From positions 33,276 through 97,275 of the forward strand of contig CACEEJ010000002.1 in assembly GCA_902558545.1 (NCBI GenBank): a DNA stretch of 64,000 nucleotides. The letters are read 5' to 3'. The position numbers and the translations under genes are program-made. Shown here piece by piece: positions 48,082-57,878 of the stretch (position 1 is its first letter; every line of letters begins with the position of its first letter). The stretch is from an uncultured Pelagibacteraceae bacterium (GTDB taxonomy: Bacteria > Pseudomonadota > Alphaproteobacteria > Pelagibacterales > Pelagibacteraceae). The notes below the pieces were generated by a model. It ran no database searches and was not told the origin of the DNA. It saw only the letters and a program-made list of their open reading frames with translations.

Positions 48082-49593
48082 TTAAACTCTTTTCTTACCC
48101 TGAACAACTCTATCAAGAATTAACGCAACAAATAAAATTGCAACACCTGCTAAAATTCCTTGTCCAACATTAGCATATTGAAGTGCTTCTAGAACATCTT
48201 GTCCTAATCCTTTTGCACCGATTAGAGATGCAACTACTACCATTGCTAAACTTAACATTACTGTTTGGTTTACACCCGCCAATATAGACGGTGTTGCTAA
48301 TGGTAAATCTACTTTTCTTAATAAATACCATTTAGATGCGCCATAAGCGATTGCAGCTTCTCTAATTGTTTCTGGCACACCTCTTAATCCAAGAACTGTT
48401 AGTCTAACCACAGGGGTTCCTCCAAAAATCATTGTAATAATTACTGCAGCAACTTTTCCTGTTCCAAAGAACGCGATAACTGGAATCATAAATACAAAAG
48501 CTGGCATAGTTTGCATGAAATCCATTATTGGTCTTATCATTGAATAAAACCTTTGACGTCTTGCACAGAAAATTCCAAGTGGAATTCCAATTACAATACT
48601 TAGTACAGCAGCTGTTCCTAGAAGAGCTAAGGTAGTCATTGCTTTTACCCAAAAGCCTAAAAATCCCATGTAACATAAAAATCCTGCTGAATAAATTGCA
48701 GCTCTTGGTCCTGCAGCTAAACCTGTTAAAGTTACTATAGTTGTAATGATCACTATCCACGGAGTTTTTACAAATAGTAATTCTAAGAAATCTAGCACTG
48801 ATCTAATACCAATTGTGATTGCTGTAAATAATGCATCTCCTTTTAAAACTGCGTAATCAAAAATAGTTTCCACCCATTTTATTGAGGTTAATCTTATGTC
48901 TGGATGAGTTGGAAAATCGTCCATTATAGTAATAACGCCAGGAAAACTATAATGTACTACAGAGAAAAACATAATCACTGCTGCAAAAATTGTACTTGAG
49001 ATAAAGTTCTTAGTTTGCATTCCTGGTCTTATTGTTTTGTCTGATAACCATTCTGAATATCTTTTTTCTAAAATAGAATTAGCTAAAATCCCTTGAACTA
49101 TTTTAATTGAAATTAATAAAGCAATGCCAAAAATTGTAATCCAAATTGCAGATGCTTCAATTCTTGCAACTTCATCAATATATCCCTGCATTGCATCTTC
49201 TAAGGATTTAATGTTACGTTTATAAACATCGACTTTATCTGGATTGTTGGTAATGGCTGCTTCTAACTGCTTGTTTCTGAATGCAATTGTAGATTCAACT
49301 TGTTTAATTTTTTCAACAGCATCTTTAGTAATATTTCCAAATAAACCTCTAATAATTTGAACAACTGAAAATGTTTCAATTATTAAAAATGCCAATGCCC
49401 AATTCCATATATTTCTCATTCCAAACCAAATTGGACCTAGAATTCCCGCATATAAGTTAAATGAAAAGGAGAATGAAGGTTTGCTTCCAATTTTTTGAAA
49501 CTCTTTGATGTAATATTCTGGATTTGATTTAACAAAGTCGGTTATTAACTCAGATCTAGTAGGGTTATTAATTTGTTTATTCTCCATCACCAC
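48082..49593 (-). CDS. proW: Glycine betaine/proline ABC transporter permease (ProW-like, extended N-terminus)
   Basis: MDFMQTMPAFVFMIPVIAFFGTG, VNQTVMLSLAMVVVASLIGAKGLG. Confidence 0.92.
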   Translation of the reverse strand: MVMENKQINNPTRSELITDFVKSNPEYYIKEFQKIGSKPSFSFSFNLYAGILGPIWFGMRNIWNWALAFLIIETFSVVQIIRGLFGNITKDAVEKIKQVESTIAFRNKQLEAAITNNPDKVDVYKRNIKSLEDAMQGYIDEVARIEASAIWITIFGIALLISIKIVQGILANSILEKRYSEWLSDKTIRPGMQTKNFISSTIFAAVIMFFSVVHYSFPGVITIMDDFPTHPDIRLTSIKWVETIFDYAVLKGDALFTAITIGIRSVLDFLELLFVKTPWIVIITTIVTLTGLAAGPRAAIYSAGFLCYMGFLGFWVKAMTTLALLGTAAVLSIVIGIPLGIFCARRQRFYSMIRPIMDFMQTMPAFVFMIPVIAFFGTGKVAAVIITMIFGGTPVVRLTVLGLRGVPETIREAAIAYGASKWYLLRKVDLPLATPSILAGVNQTVMLSLAMVVVASLIGAKGLGQDVLEALQYANVGQGILAGVAILFVALILDRVVQGKKRV

Positions 49594-50638
49594 CCTCTAT
49601 TACTGCTTTTAAAAGATCTGATTGTGTAATAACTCCAATGTTTTTTTGCTCATTATTTTTAACAACTAATGGCTTATCTTTTGATTTTGAAACTTCAATT
49701 AATTTACTTAGCAATTCATGCTCATCTACACTTTGTAAATTTTCTTCCAATTTACCATTTAAATTTTGATAACTTTCAACGGTTTGCATAATTGTTTTTG
49801 CCTGAACAACTTTAAGTCTAGAAATTCCTTTAACAAAGTCTGCAACATATTCATCAGCTGGATTAACTACGATTTCTTCAGGGGTACCAATTTGAATTAC
49901 CTTTCCGTCTCTCATAATAGCAATTCTATGCCCTACTCTTACTGCCTCATCTAAATCGTGAGTTATAAAAACTGTTGTCTTTTTCATCTGTTTTGAAAGT
50001 TTGATAAATTCTGATTGAAGCTGTCTTCTAATTAATGGGTCTAATGCACTAAAAGGCTCATCCATTAAAAGTAATTCTGGATCTGCAGCTAGTGCTCTTG
50101 CAAGTCCTACTCTTTGTTGCATTCCTCCAGATAATTCATGAGCAAATTTGTTACCCCAACCTTGTAATTCAACTATTTCTAAAATTTTATTAGCTGCATC
50201 TAAACGATCATTTTTACTTACTCCTCTTATTTCAAGAGGCATTGCAATATTATCTACTACTGATCTATGAGGCATAAGCGCAAAGTTTTGAAAAACCATG
50301 CCTATCTTTTTATTTCTTAGTTCTTGCAAATGATCACGGTCAAGCTGCATTACATCTTGGCCATTTATCAAAATCTTTCCCGATGTAGGTTCTAGAAGTC
50401 TATTTATATGTCTAACTAATGTAGATTTTCCACTACCAGAAAGACCCATCACACAAAATATTTCTCCTTGATTAACATCAAATGAAACATCTGATACACC
50501 AATAACTGAATTGTATTCTTCTAATGCTTCTGTTTTTGAAATTCCTTTATTTTGAATTGCATCTAATGCTTCGGTAGAAGTATTGCCAAACACTTTCCAA
50601 ACATTTTCAATTTTAATAGCTGAACTCGATGAATCCAT
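49577..50638 (-). CDS. proV: Glycine betaine/proline ABC transporter ATP-binding protein
   Basis: GLSGSGKSTLVRHINRLLEPTSG, MVFQNFALMPHRSVVDN, C-terminal CBS remnant. Confidence 0.95.
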   Translation of the reverse strand: MDSSSSAIKIENVWKVFGNTSTEALDAIQNKGISKTEALEEYNSVIGVSDVSFDVNQGEIFCVMGLSGSGKSTLVRHINRLLEPTSGKILINGQDVMQLDRDHLQELRNKKIGMVFQNFALMPHRSVVDNIAMPLEIRGVSKNDRLDAANKILEIVELQGWGNKFAHELSGGMQQRVGLARALAADPELLLMDEPFSALDPLIRRQLQSEFIKLSKQMKKTTVFITHDLDEAVRVGHRIAIMRDGKVIQIGTPEEIVVNPADEYVADFVKGISRLKVVQAKTIMQTVESYQNLNGKLEENLQSVDEHELLSKLIEVSKSKDKPLVVKNNEQKNIGVITQSDLLKAVIEGGDGE

Positions 50639-50661
50639 TTTTATCTTTTATTATAGGAAAA

Positions 50662-50692
50662 TATACTCGGCAATCTTAAATTGCCGAGTATA
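50662..50692 (-). promoter_or_regulatory. Perfect 12-bp inverted repeat between SBP gene and proV
   Basis: TATACTCGGCAA-TCTTAAA-TTGCCGAGTATA. Confidence 0.85.
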
Positions 50693-50706
50693 AATTTATG
50701 TTTAGA

Positions 50707-51668
50707 TTATAGTCCTAACCAACCGTCTACAGTTGATTTATTTGCTTCCATCCACGCTCTAGCAACAGCAGCTGGATCTTTTTTCTCAACTGAAACTGCA
50801 TAAGCCATCGCAGAAACATCATCAGCTGTTAATTGAAAATTCTTAAAGAATTCTACAATCGCTGGTGACTGACTCTCTAAAGAAGTAGCCCAACCGATTT
50901 GAATTTGCTTAAGAGCATCTTTTGATGCAACATAAGATTTCTTATACCAGTCAGCATCTGCTTTAGGTTGAATCATTTTATATTTTGCAGGATCATATTT
51001 TGGTTCTGTTAACATCACTACATCAGCCATTCCCCAAATTGCATGAGGTTTGTAACAATAGAATGCATAACCTTCACCTTTTTTGATTGAGTCTAGTACT
51101 CTTGCATTTTTTACTGCTTCAGCAGCTCTAACTGCTTCAATACCAGCATCATATAAACCATAATCTCTTAATTTAACTTGGTTTACATTTGCAGAAGCCC
51201 AACCATCAGCACCAATCCAAAACTCACCTTTTCCATTGCCATCGCTATCCATAGCTTTAACAACTTCAGGTCTTGCTAAGTCTTCAATTGCTGTAATGTT
51301 CATTTTTTAGCAAACTGTTGTGAAACACAATAACCTTGGTTTCCTTCATAAGGTTTACTACTTAATTTTAAAGTTCCTTTTGGAACTAAATCATTTGTAT
51401 AAGCTTCTTGGTTTGGTAACCAAATATCAGGATGAACATCGATTTCACCTTTTCCTCTATCAATCGCTGCATAAATTGCTGTGTTGTTTCCTGGAACAAG
51501 CTCAGCCTCTCCACCCATTTTATCTGTAACAACTGCTGCTAATAAATTTGCAATAGCTGTAGCACCTGTCCAACCTGGATCTCCAATTTTAACTTTTTCT
51601 GCTTGTGCAGAGAAGATTGCTAAAATTGAGATTAATCCAGCTACAAGTGTAGTTTTAATTATTCGCAT
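50707..51668 (-). CDS. proX: Glycine betaine ABC transporter substrate-binding protein, split into two ORFs by a frame break at ~51303-51308
   Basis: N-half KVKIGDPGWTGATAIANLLAAVV (51300..51668) and C-half NITAIEDLARPEVVKAMD (50707..51303) join across an A6 run. Confidence 0.88.
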
Positions 51669-51776
51669 ATTATCTCCTTTTAAATTTAAAAATTAAGCTT
51701 AACGCGAATAGAGATAGCGAGTCAAAGAAAATTGATATGTAATTATTACAGTGTATATTAGAATTATTATAAAGAA

Positions 51777-52187
51777 CTAATCTGGATTTGAAGTAAGAGT
51801 TTTTATTTCTAAAATATTTTCATTAGGGTCTTTTACAAAAAAAGTCTCCTGCTCATATTTGGTTCCTTTAAATCTCAAATAAGGTTCATCGTAATATTTA
51901 GTACCACTATCTTTTAATCTTTGCTTAAGAGCATCAAAATCTTTTCTAGATAAATGAACTCCAAAATGTGGAACTGATACATTACCCATATCCACATCAT
52001 GTCTTTCATTGTCTAGCTTGTGTTCGCTTTTATGAAGAGTAAGTTCATTGCCCCAAAAATCAACGTCAGCCCATTCTTGTGCAGAATTATCTAATCTACA
52101 TCCTAAAGTTTCGCTATAAAATTTCTTTGCTACTTCTAAATCTCCACAAGGTATCGCTAAATGAAAACAATTAGTATTTTTGTACAT
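51777..52187 (-). CDS. VOC/glyoxalase family protein
   Basis: FHLAIPCGDLEVAKKFYSETLGC; FFVKDPNENILEIKTL. Confidence 0.88.
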   Translation of the reverse strand: MYKNTNCFHLAIPCGDLEVAKKFYSETLGCRLDNSAQEWADVDFWGNELTLHKSEHKLDNERHDVDMGNVSVPHFGVHLSRKDFDALKQRLKDSGTKYYDEPYLRFKGTKYEQETFFVKDPNENILEIKTLTSNPD

Positions 52188-52261
52188 AATAAGACCTTTA
52201 ATATAATAAATTAATCACTATATAAAGCTTGTTTTTAACACAAAATCAAAAAAAAATAATA

Positions 52262-52846
52262 ATGAGTGATTTTTTACAATCAATAATTGATAGAGATCCT
52301 GCGGCGAAATCTAAATTAAGTTTAATATTAACTTACCCAGGTGTTAAAGCAGTATTCTTTCATAGAATAGCTAATTTTTTTAGTACTGCTAAATTTCATT
52401 TGATTGCAAGAATCATTTCTCAATTTTCAAGGTTCTTAACTGGTATTGAAATTCATCCAAATGCAAAAATTGGAAAAAATTTATTTATTGATCATGGAAT
52501 GGGAGTTGTTATTGGAGAAACATCTGAGATTGGTGATAACGTAACTATTTATCATATGGTTACATTAGGAGGAATTGCTCCAAGTATAAATTCAAATGAT
52601 CAACGTAATATGAAAAGACATCCTACTATAAAAGAGGATGTGGTTATTGGCTCAGGTGCACAAGTATTGGGTCCAGTAGTAGTTGGTAAAGGTGCAAGAA
52701 TTGGAGCTAATGCAGTTATAACAAAAGACGTTGCAGAAAATGCTGTGATGGTTGGAATTCCAGCAAGAAGTGTCGGTATTGCTGATAGTGAATTTAAACC
52801 TTATGGAATTACACCTGACAGTGATAAAAAATCAGATAATGAATAA
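52262..52846 (+). CDS. cysE: Serine O-acetyltransferase
   Basis: Left-handed beta-helix repeats; [40 protein letters not shown] start preferred over 52229. Confidence 0.93.
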   Translation: MSDFLQSIIDRDPAAKSKLSLILTYPGVKAVFFHRIANFFSTAKFHLIARIISQFSRFLTGIEIHPNAKIGKNLFIDHGMGVVIGETSEIGDNVTIYHMVTLGGIAPSINSNDQRNMKRHPTIKEDVVIGSGAQVLGPVVVGKGARIGANAVITKDVAENAVMVGIPARSVGIADSEFKPYGITPDSDKKSDNE

Positions 52847-53840
52847 CACACAAAACGATTTTATTTCAGGAATAGGAAATACCCCATTAATTAAATTAAG
52901 AGCAGCATCAGAAATTACTAGATGCAATATTTATGGAAAAGCAGAATTTTTAAATCCAGGTGGATCAGTTAAAGATAGAGCTGCACTTGCTTTAATTAAA
53001 GATGCTCAGGAAAAAAAATTAATTGCTAAAGGTGGAACTGTTGTTGAAGGAACAGCCGGTAACACTGGAATTGGTTTAGGTTTATTAGGAAATTCTTTAG
53101 GTTATAAAACGATCATTGTAATGAATGATAATCAAACCCAAGAGAAAAAAGATCTACTTAGAAATCTTGGAGCTGAATTAAGATTAGTGCCACCTAAACC
53201 TTATAAGGATGATAATAATTTTGTTAAAGTAGCAGCGAGACTTGCAGATGAATTAAGACCAACAAATAATAACGGTGTAATTTGGGCTAACCAGTTTGAT
53301 AATACTGCAAATGCTAAAGGTCATTACGAAGGGACAGGCCAAGAGATTTGGGAACAAACTGAAGGTAAAGTAGATGGCTTTGTATGTTCTTCTGGAACTG
53401 GAGGAACTATTTCTGGTGTAAGTAATGCTCTTAAAGAAAAGAATAAAGATATAAAAATTTATTTATCTGATCCAAAAGGTTCTGCGCTCTATAATTACAT
53501 AAAGAATGGTGAACTAAAATCTGAAGGTGGGTCAATTACTGAGGGAATTGGCTCAAGTAGAGTAACAGCTAACTTTGGTGAAGCTAAAATAGATGATGCC
53601 TATTCGATAGATGATCATGAAGCATTGCCTATACTTTATGATTTAATTCAAAATGAGGGTCTTAGCCTGGGTACTAGTTGTGGTATCAATATTGCTGGAG
53701 CAATAAGAATGGGTAAAGAATTAGGTCCTGGTAAAACTATCGTAACAATTCTTTGTGATAGAAGTGATAAATACGCAACTAAAATGTTTAATAAAAAATT
53801 CTTAGAAGAAAAAGGTCTACCAGTACCTAATTGGTTTTAG
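52839..53840 (+). CDS. cysK: Cysteine synthase A
   Basis: [37 protein letters not shown] track start 52752 overlaps cysE, MNNTQNDF is the likely start. Confidence 0.92.
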   Translation: MNNTQNDFISGIGNTPLIKLRAASEITRCNIYGKAEFLNPGGSVKDRAALALIKDAQEKKLIAKGGTVVEGTAGNTGIGLGLLGNSLGYKTIIVMNDNQTQEKKDLLRNLGAELRLVPPKPYKDDNNFVKVAARLADELRPTNNNGVIWANQFDNTANAKGHYEGTGQEIWEQTEGKVDGFVCSSGTGGTISGVSNALKEKNKDIKIYLSDPKGSALYNYIKNGELKSEGGSITEGIGSSRVTANFGEAKIDDAYSIDDHEALPILYDLIQNEGLSLGTSCGINIAGAIRMGKELGPGKTIVTILCDRSDKYATKMFNKKFLEEKGLPVPNWF

Positions 53841-54253
53841 ATATAAATTTTATCAGCCAATCCGTAACAAAGTATTGCACTTAACAAAGTTAAAATACCT
53901 GGTGCAATAATTCCTTCATTAGATGTTTGTGGAGTATGGCCTAATTTATTTATTTTAATTGTATAAATTCCCACACAAAAAGCTGAAAGGTTTTGTAAAA
54001 ACACTAAATTAAAAAAAGCCCATGTTCCTTGAAGACCGTCAGGTCTAATAAAGCCAACCCAAATCGCCATAGCTACGGCTCCAATAAATAATGATCCGAA
54101 AAATCTTGTCATTCCAGCACCAGTATCGTCAATACCAAACTTATCTAGAAAAGTTTTTGTAGCAAAAACTGTTTGATATGCATAAACAGCAAAAATTATA
54201 AAATGTACTAAAAATACAATTAAATAAAAAATTCCATTAAATTTTTCGATCAT
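53837..54253 (-). CDS. Membrane protein of unknown function (4 TM)
   Basis: Hydrophobic segments; no family recognised. Confidence 0.6.
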   Translation of the reverse strand: MIEKFNGIFYLIVFLVHFIIFAVYAYQTVFATKTFLDKFGIDDTGAGMTRFFGSLFIGAVAMAIWVGFIRPDGLQGTWAFFNLVFLQNLSAFCVGIYTIKINKLGHTPQTSNEGIIAPGILTLLSAILCYGLADKIYI

Positions 54254-54412
54254 ATTAAAACGATATCAAAAATTAAAATTAAATAAAACAATTAATTCAA
54301 TGATTTTTAAAGGCTAAAACTGCATATCTGTCGCGCGATATAAACACGAGAGACTCCAGAATAAAAATGTAACAGTATTAGGTTGCGGTTCAACTATTCG
54401 GAAAGGAATATT

Positions 54413-54901
54413 ATGAGGAAAATAATACTAGCATTAATTTTTACATTAATGCCAATGTCTTCAATATCATTTGCAGATGGTCATAGTGGAAAAATTAGTC
54501 TTGCTGGTTTTTTTGTTGGCGATGCTAAAGCTATTGTGGATGAAAAAGGAAACGTCATGACTTTTACATACGAAGGTCAAAGTGGATTTAATGCAATTGA
54601 AGGTACTTCGTTTGGTGATAATTCATCACATCATTGTATAGGTGCAGGAACAATTCCAGGTAAAGGTTTTGAAATGGGTCATTGCAAAGTAATGTTTATA
54701 AATGGTGACACAGCAATAATTTATTATGAAATAAAATTAGGTTACTCAATGGAAGGTACTTTTAAATGTATCAGTGGTACAGGTAGGTATGAAGGTATCG
54801 AATGCAGTGGAACTACAGGTTACACACAAATTAAGTCTGCTCAGGAAGGTAAAATTCATGCAACGAATTATTATAGGGGCACTTATAAATTAAAAAAATA
54901 G
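54413..54901 (+). CDS. Secreted protein of unknown function
   Basis: MRKIILALIFTLMPMSSISFADG signal peptide; preceded by GGAAAGGA RBS. Confidence 0.65.
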   Translation: MRKIILALIFTLMPMSSISFADGHSGKISLAGFFVGDAKAIVDEKGNVMTFTYEGQSGFNAIEGTSFGDNSSHHCIGAGTIPGKGFEMGHCKVMFINGDTAIIYYEIKLGYSMEGTFKCISGTGRYEGIECSGTTGYTQIKSAQEGKIHATNYYRGTYKLKK

Positions 54902-54910
54902 GAAAATAAT

Positions 54911-55285
54911 ATGAAAAAAATAACAATAACTTTATTCAGTGTTTTGTTTCTAACATCTGCATACGCAGATATGAGTAAAAGCGATAAAGAAAAAGCTTGG
55001 GAATGTAGCGGTATTTACATGGCTAACTATTTCTTACCTTCAGGTGAAACATTTGAATACAGTATGAAAGAAAAATCTATGGCATCAGTAAAAGTTTTAA
55101 AAGCTTATGCTTTAGAAGTAGGAATTCCTGAAAAGGAATGGGATGAAGGCGTAAACAAAGCTGTTGATAAGCATTATGGCTCTAAATTTGACGAGTCTAA
55201 AACTAATGCATGTCACGACTTTGTAAATTCAACAATACCAAATGGAGAAGATAGAGTTAAAAAGGTAGCTCAAACTCTATATTAA
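54911..55285 (+). CDS. Small secreted protein with two cysteines, unknown
   Basis: Signal peptide ending SAYAD; codon use consistent with coding. Confidence 0.6.
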   Translation: MKKITITLFSVLFLTSAYADMSKSDKEKAWECSGIYMANYFLPSGETFEYSMKEKSMASVKVLKAYALEVGIPEKEWDEGVNKAVDKHYGSKFDESKTNACHDFVNSTIPNGEDRVKKVAQTLY

Positions 55286-55304
55286 CAAAAAAAAGGAGGA
55301 AAAA

Positions 55305-55586
55305 ATGAAAGATATACTAGTAGTAGGAAGACTTAAAGAAGGAGCCTTTGAAAAATTTATGGGTTTCATGCAGTCAGATGAAGGTATGGCTGAAAGAAAA
55401 AAAGTTGCAGATGTTAGTAAAACAATTGCTAGCGTTTCACCTGATAAATCAACTGTAATGTTTAAAATTGTAGTTCATGACATGGCAGCACTTCATTCAT
55501 TTATGGATGGATCAAATCCAGTTTCAAAACCTGTATTTGATGAAGTAATGAATGGTTATGAAATTTACGAGTTAGCTAAAGTATAG
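55305..55586 (+). CDS. Small conserved-looking protein (DUF3764-like)
   Basis: AGGAGG SD before ATG; KIVVHDMAALHSFM. Confidence 0.6.
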   Translation: MKDILVVGRLKEGAFEKFMGFMQSDEGMAERKKVADVSKTIASVSPDKSTVMFKIVVHDMAALHSFMDGSNPVSKPVFDEVMNGYEIYELAKV

Positions 55587-55662
55587 TAGAAGACTAAGGC
55601 TACACATGCTGACTAATCTCTGCTAAACTTAGTAATTAAATTGTAAGTAACGAGGAGAAAAA

Positions 55663-56013
55663 ATGGCTGGAATAGAAGTTAAAAGTTTTGATAAAGCAGA
55701 TGAAGTAAATGATAATTTTAATAATGCTAAAATTGAAGCTGTCAAAGTTGGAAACCAAAGATTGATGAAACTTACTTTGCAACCTGGTTGGCAATGGTCA
55801 AAAGATATAAAGCCAACAGTTGGTGGTGATAGCTGCCAAGCAACGCATATAGGAATTATAATTTCTGGAGCTGTTAGTGCAAAACATAATGATGGAACTG
55901 AACTAACTTATAAAGCTGGTGATGCATATTCAATACAACCAGGTCATGATGGATGGGTTGTAGGAGATAAGCCAGCAGTAGTATATGAGTTTCATGGAAT
56001 GTGGGGTGAATAA
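55663..56013 (+). CDS. Cupin-domain protein
   Basis: LQPGWQWSKDIKP, HIGIIISGAVS, YKAGDAYSIQPGHDGWVVGD. Confidence 0.75.
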   Translation: MAGIEVKSFDKADEVNDNFNNAKIEAVKVGNQRLMKLTLQPGWQWSKDIKPTVGGDSCQATHIGIIISGAVSAKHNDGTELTYKAGDAYSIQPGHDGWVVGDKPAVVYEFHGMWGE

Positions 56014-56028
56014 AAAAAAAGGAAAACT

Positions 56029-56349
56029 ATGTCTATATTAGAAAAATACAGTGTTGCACTGAAAAATAAAGATGAAGCAGTAATGAATGAGCTTTTGCAT
56101 GATGATTTTAAATTCACAATGCACAAGTCAGGAAATGTTTTAACCAAAAGTGATGTTATCAAATGGGCAATGAGTGGTGATATTAATCAAGATAAGGTTA
56201 GAATTGTTTATGAAAATGAAGAAGTTGGTATTCACCATGCCTTTGTAACATTTAATGATGGTAATGTTGAGGCGGTAATGGCAGTTTATAAATATGATAA
56301 TGGAAAAATTGTCAGTTTAGAAACTGGTGCTACACCAATTCCAAAGTAA
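56029..56349 (+). CDS. SnoaL/DUF4440-like NTF2-fold protein
   Basis: KYSVALKNKDEAVMNELLHDDFKFTMHKSG pattern. Confidence 0.65.
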   Translation: MSILEKYSVALKNKDEAVMNELLHDDFKFTMHKSGNVLTKSDVIKWAMSGDINQDKVRIVYENEEVGIHHAFVTFNDGNVEAVMAVYKYDNGKIVSLETGATPIPK

Positions 56350-56940
56350 GTGAGTGAAATTGATTTTTATTTTTCGATAGGAAGCACATATACCTATCTA
56401 TCCGTAACTAGAATACTTGATGTTGAAAAACAACATCAAGTAAAATTTAACTGGAAACCTTTTTCAGTAAGGGCAATCATGAAAGAGATGAACAATATTC
56501 CTTTTCCAAAGGATAAAATGAATAAAGTCAATTACATGTGGAGAGATATTGAAAGAAGGTCTGAGGGTTACGGTTTTTTTGCTAAAACGCCAGTTCCCTA
56601 TCCATTATCAGAATTTGATTTAGCTAACCAAATTGCAATCCTTGGTTTTGAAGAAGGCTGGGGAGAAAAATTTGTTATTCTTACTTATAAAAAATGGTTT
56701 CAAGAAGGTAAAGAACCAGCCATCGAACCAAACATTTCCGAAGTTTGCTCAGAATTAAGCTTAGATAAAGATAAAATAATATCTGAAGCAAAAACCTCAG
56801 ATATAGAAACAAAGTACAACGAAAACACAAACTCGGCTCGTGAAAATAAAATATTTGGTAGCCCATCTTTTATTGTAAAAAATGAACTCTTTTGGGGAGA
56901 TGATAGAATGGAAGATGCAATTAAATGGTCTCTTAAATAA
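56350..56940 (+). CDS. DsbA-family 2-hydroxychromene-2-carboxylate isomerase-like oxidoreductase
   Basis: EIDFYFSIGSTYTYLSVTRI, FGSPSFIVKNELFWGDDRMED. Confidence 0.85.
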   Translation: MSEIDFYFSIGSTYTYLSVTRILDVEKQHQVKFNWKPFSVRAIMKEMNNIPFPKDKMNKVNYMWRDIERRSEGYGFFAKTPVPYPLSEFDLANQIAILGFEEGWGEKFVILTYKKWFQEGKEPAIEPNISEVCSELSLDKDKIISEAKTSDIETKYNENTNSARENKIFGSPSFIVKNELFWGDDRMEDAIKWSLK

Positions 56941-56978
56941 TTCTATATATTCTCCTTAAATTCATTTAAAATCTCGCA

Positions 56979-57311
56979 ATGAGTCTTGCAACTTCATATT
57001 TATTTTTAGGCATTGCAGTTTTTTTAGGTGTTACTTCAAATAGTTTTGCGAAAAGTGCGGAAGGTTTTACACTTCTAATTCCAAGTATAATCACCGCTAT
57101 TACAATTGTATTCTGTATGTACGCACTTTCATTGGTAATGAAAAATATACCAATGGGAATTACTTATGCTTCCTTTGCAGGCTTAACAATTATAGCAACT
57201 GTTGTTGTGGGTATAATTAGATTTAATCAAGTACCCAATTTATATTCATTAATTGGTTTAGCTTTTATTATTGTTGGTGTTTTAATGGTTAACCTGTTAG
57301 GTAATAATTAA
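56979..57311 (+). CDS. SMR-family (EmrE-like) small transporter, Glu14 position replaced by Gly
   Basis: YLFLGIAVFLGVTSNSFAKSAEGF; four TMs. Confidence 0.82.
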   Translation: MSLATSYLFLGIAVFLGVTSNSFAKSAEGFTLLIPSIITAITIVFCMYALSLVMKNIPMGITYASFAGLTIIATVVVGIIRFNQVPNLYSLIGLAFIIVGVLMVNLLGNN

Positions 57312-57312
57312 T

Positions 57313-57540
57313 ATGATTAATAAAAAATATGCTCAGCCATTATTCATGATTTTTATGTCCTTTGGCATGAGTGTGATTATGAGTGGCGTTGTAGTTGCTG
57401 TAAACACCGGAGTTACAGATGGCTTTATAGGTAGATGGTTTTATTCTTGGATGTTTGCATTTCCAATTGCATTAATTGCTGCCTTTACAATGGCTCCAAT
57501 AATGAGACCATTAGTTAATAAAATTGCTTCAAAAGAATAA
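57313..57540 (+). CDS. DUF2798 family membrane protein
   Basis: FMIFMSFGMSVIMSGVVVAVNTG, FPIALIAAFTMAPIMRPLV. Confidence 0.75.
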   Translation: MINKKYAQPLFMIFMSFGMSVIMSGVVVAVNTGVTDGFIGRWFYSWMFAFPIALIAAFTMAPIMRPLVNKIASKE

Positions 57541-57542
57541 TC

Positions 57543-57878
57543 ATGAAACCGTTGTTAGGGTATTTATTTTTAGCTAACGGAATTATTTTTGGTATTGCCT
57601 CAAATAGTTTTGCTAAAATTTCTGAGGGATTTACAAAACTAACTCCTTCTGTTCTGTGTATTTTGTTTATGTGTATTACAATGTTTTCTATTGCAAAGGC
57701 TATGTCGGCTCTTCCAGTTGGATTTGCCTACTCTACTTACAGTGGTTTAACAGTTACGGGTGTTGTCCTTTTTGCGGTATTAAAATTTAATCAAATACCT
57801 AATCTTTATGGAATAATTGGAATAATTTTAATTATTATTGGTGTGATAATGGTTAATTATCTTGGACGACTAAACTGA
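57543..57878 (+). CDS. SMR-family small transporter, Glu14 position replaced by Gly
   Basis: YLFLANGIIFGIASNSFAKISEGF; four TMs. Confidence 0.82.
   Translation: MKPLLGYLFLANGIIFGIASNSFAKISEGFTKLTPSVLCILFMCITMFSIAKAMSALPVGFAYSTYSGLTVTGVVLFAVLKFNQIPNLYGIIGIILIIIGVIMVNYLGRLN

Noticed and set aside
54310-54400. Locally GC-richer stretch with TGTCGCGCGATATA before the secreted-protein gene, considered as a small RNA or riboswitch
   Set aside because: Only short imperfect pairings can be drawn by hand; no match to a riboswitch consensus I know (glycine, SAM-V, speF-type).
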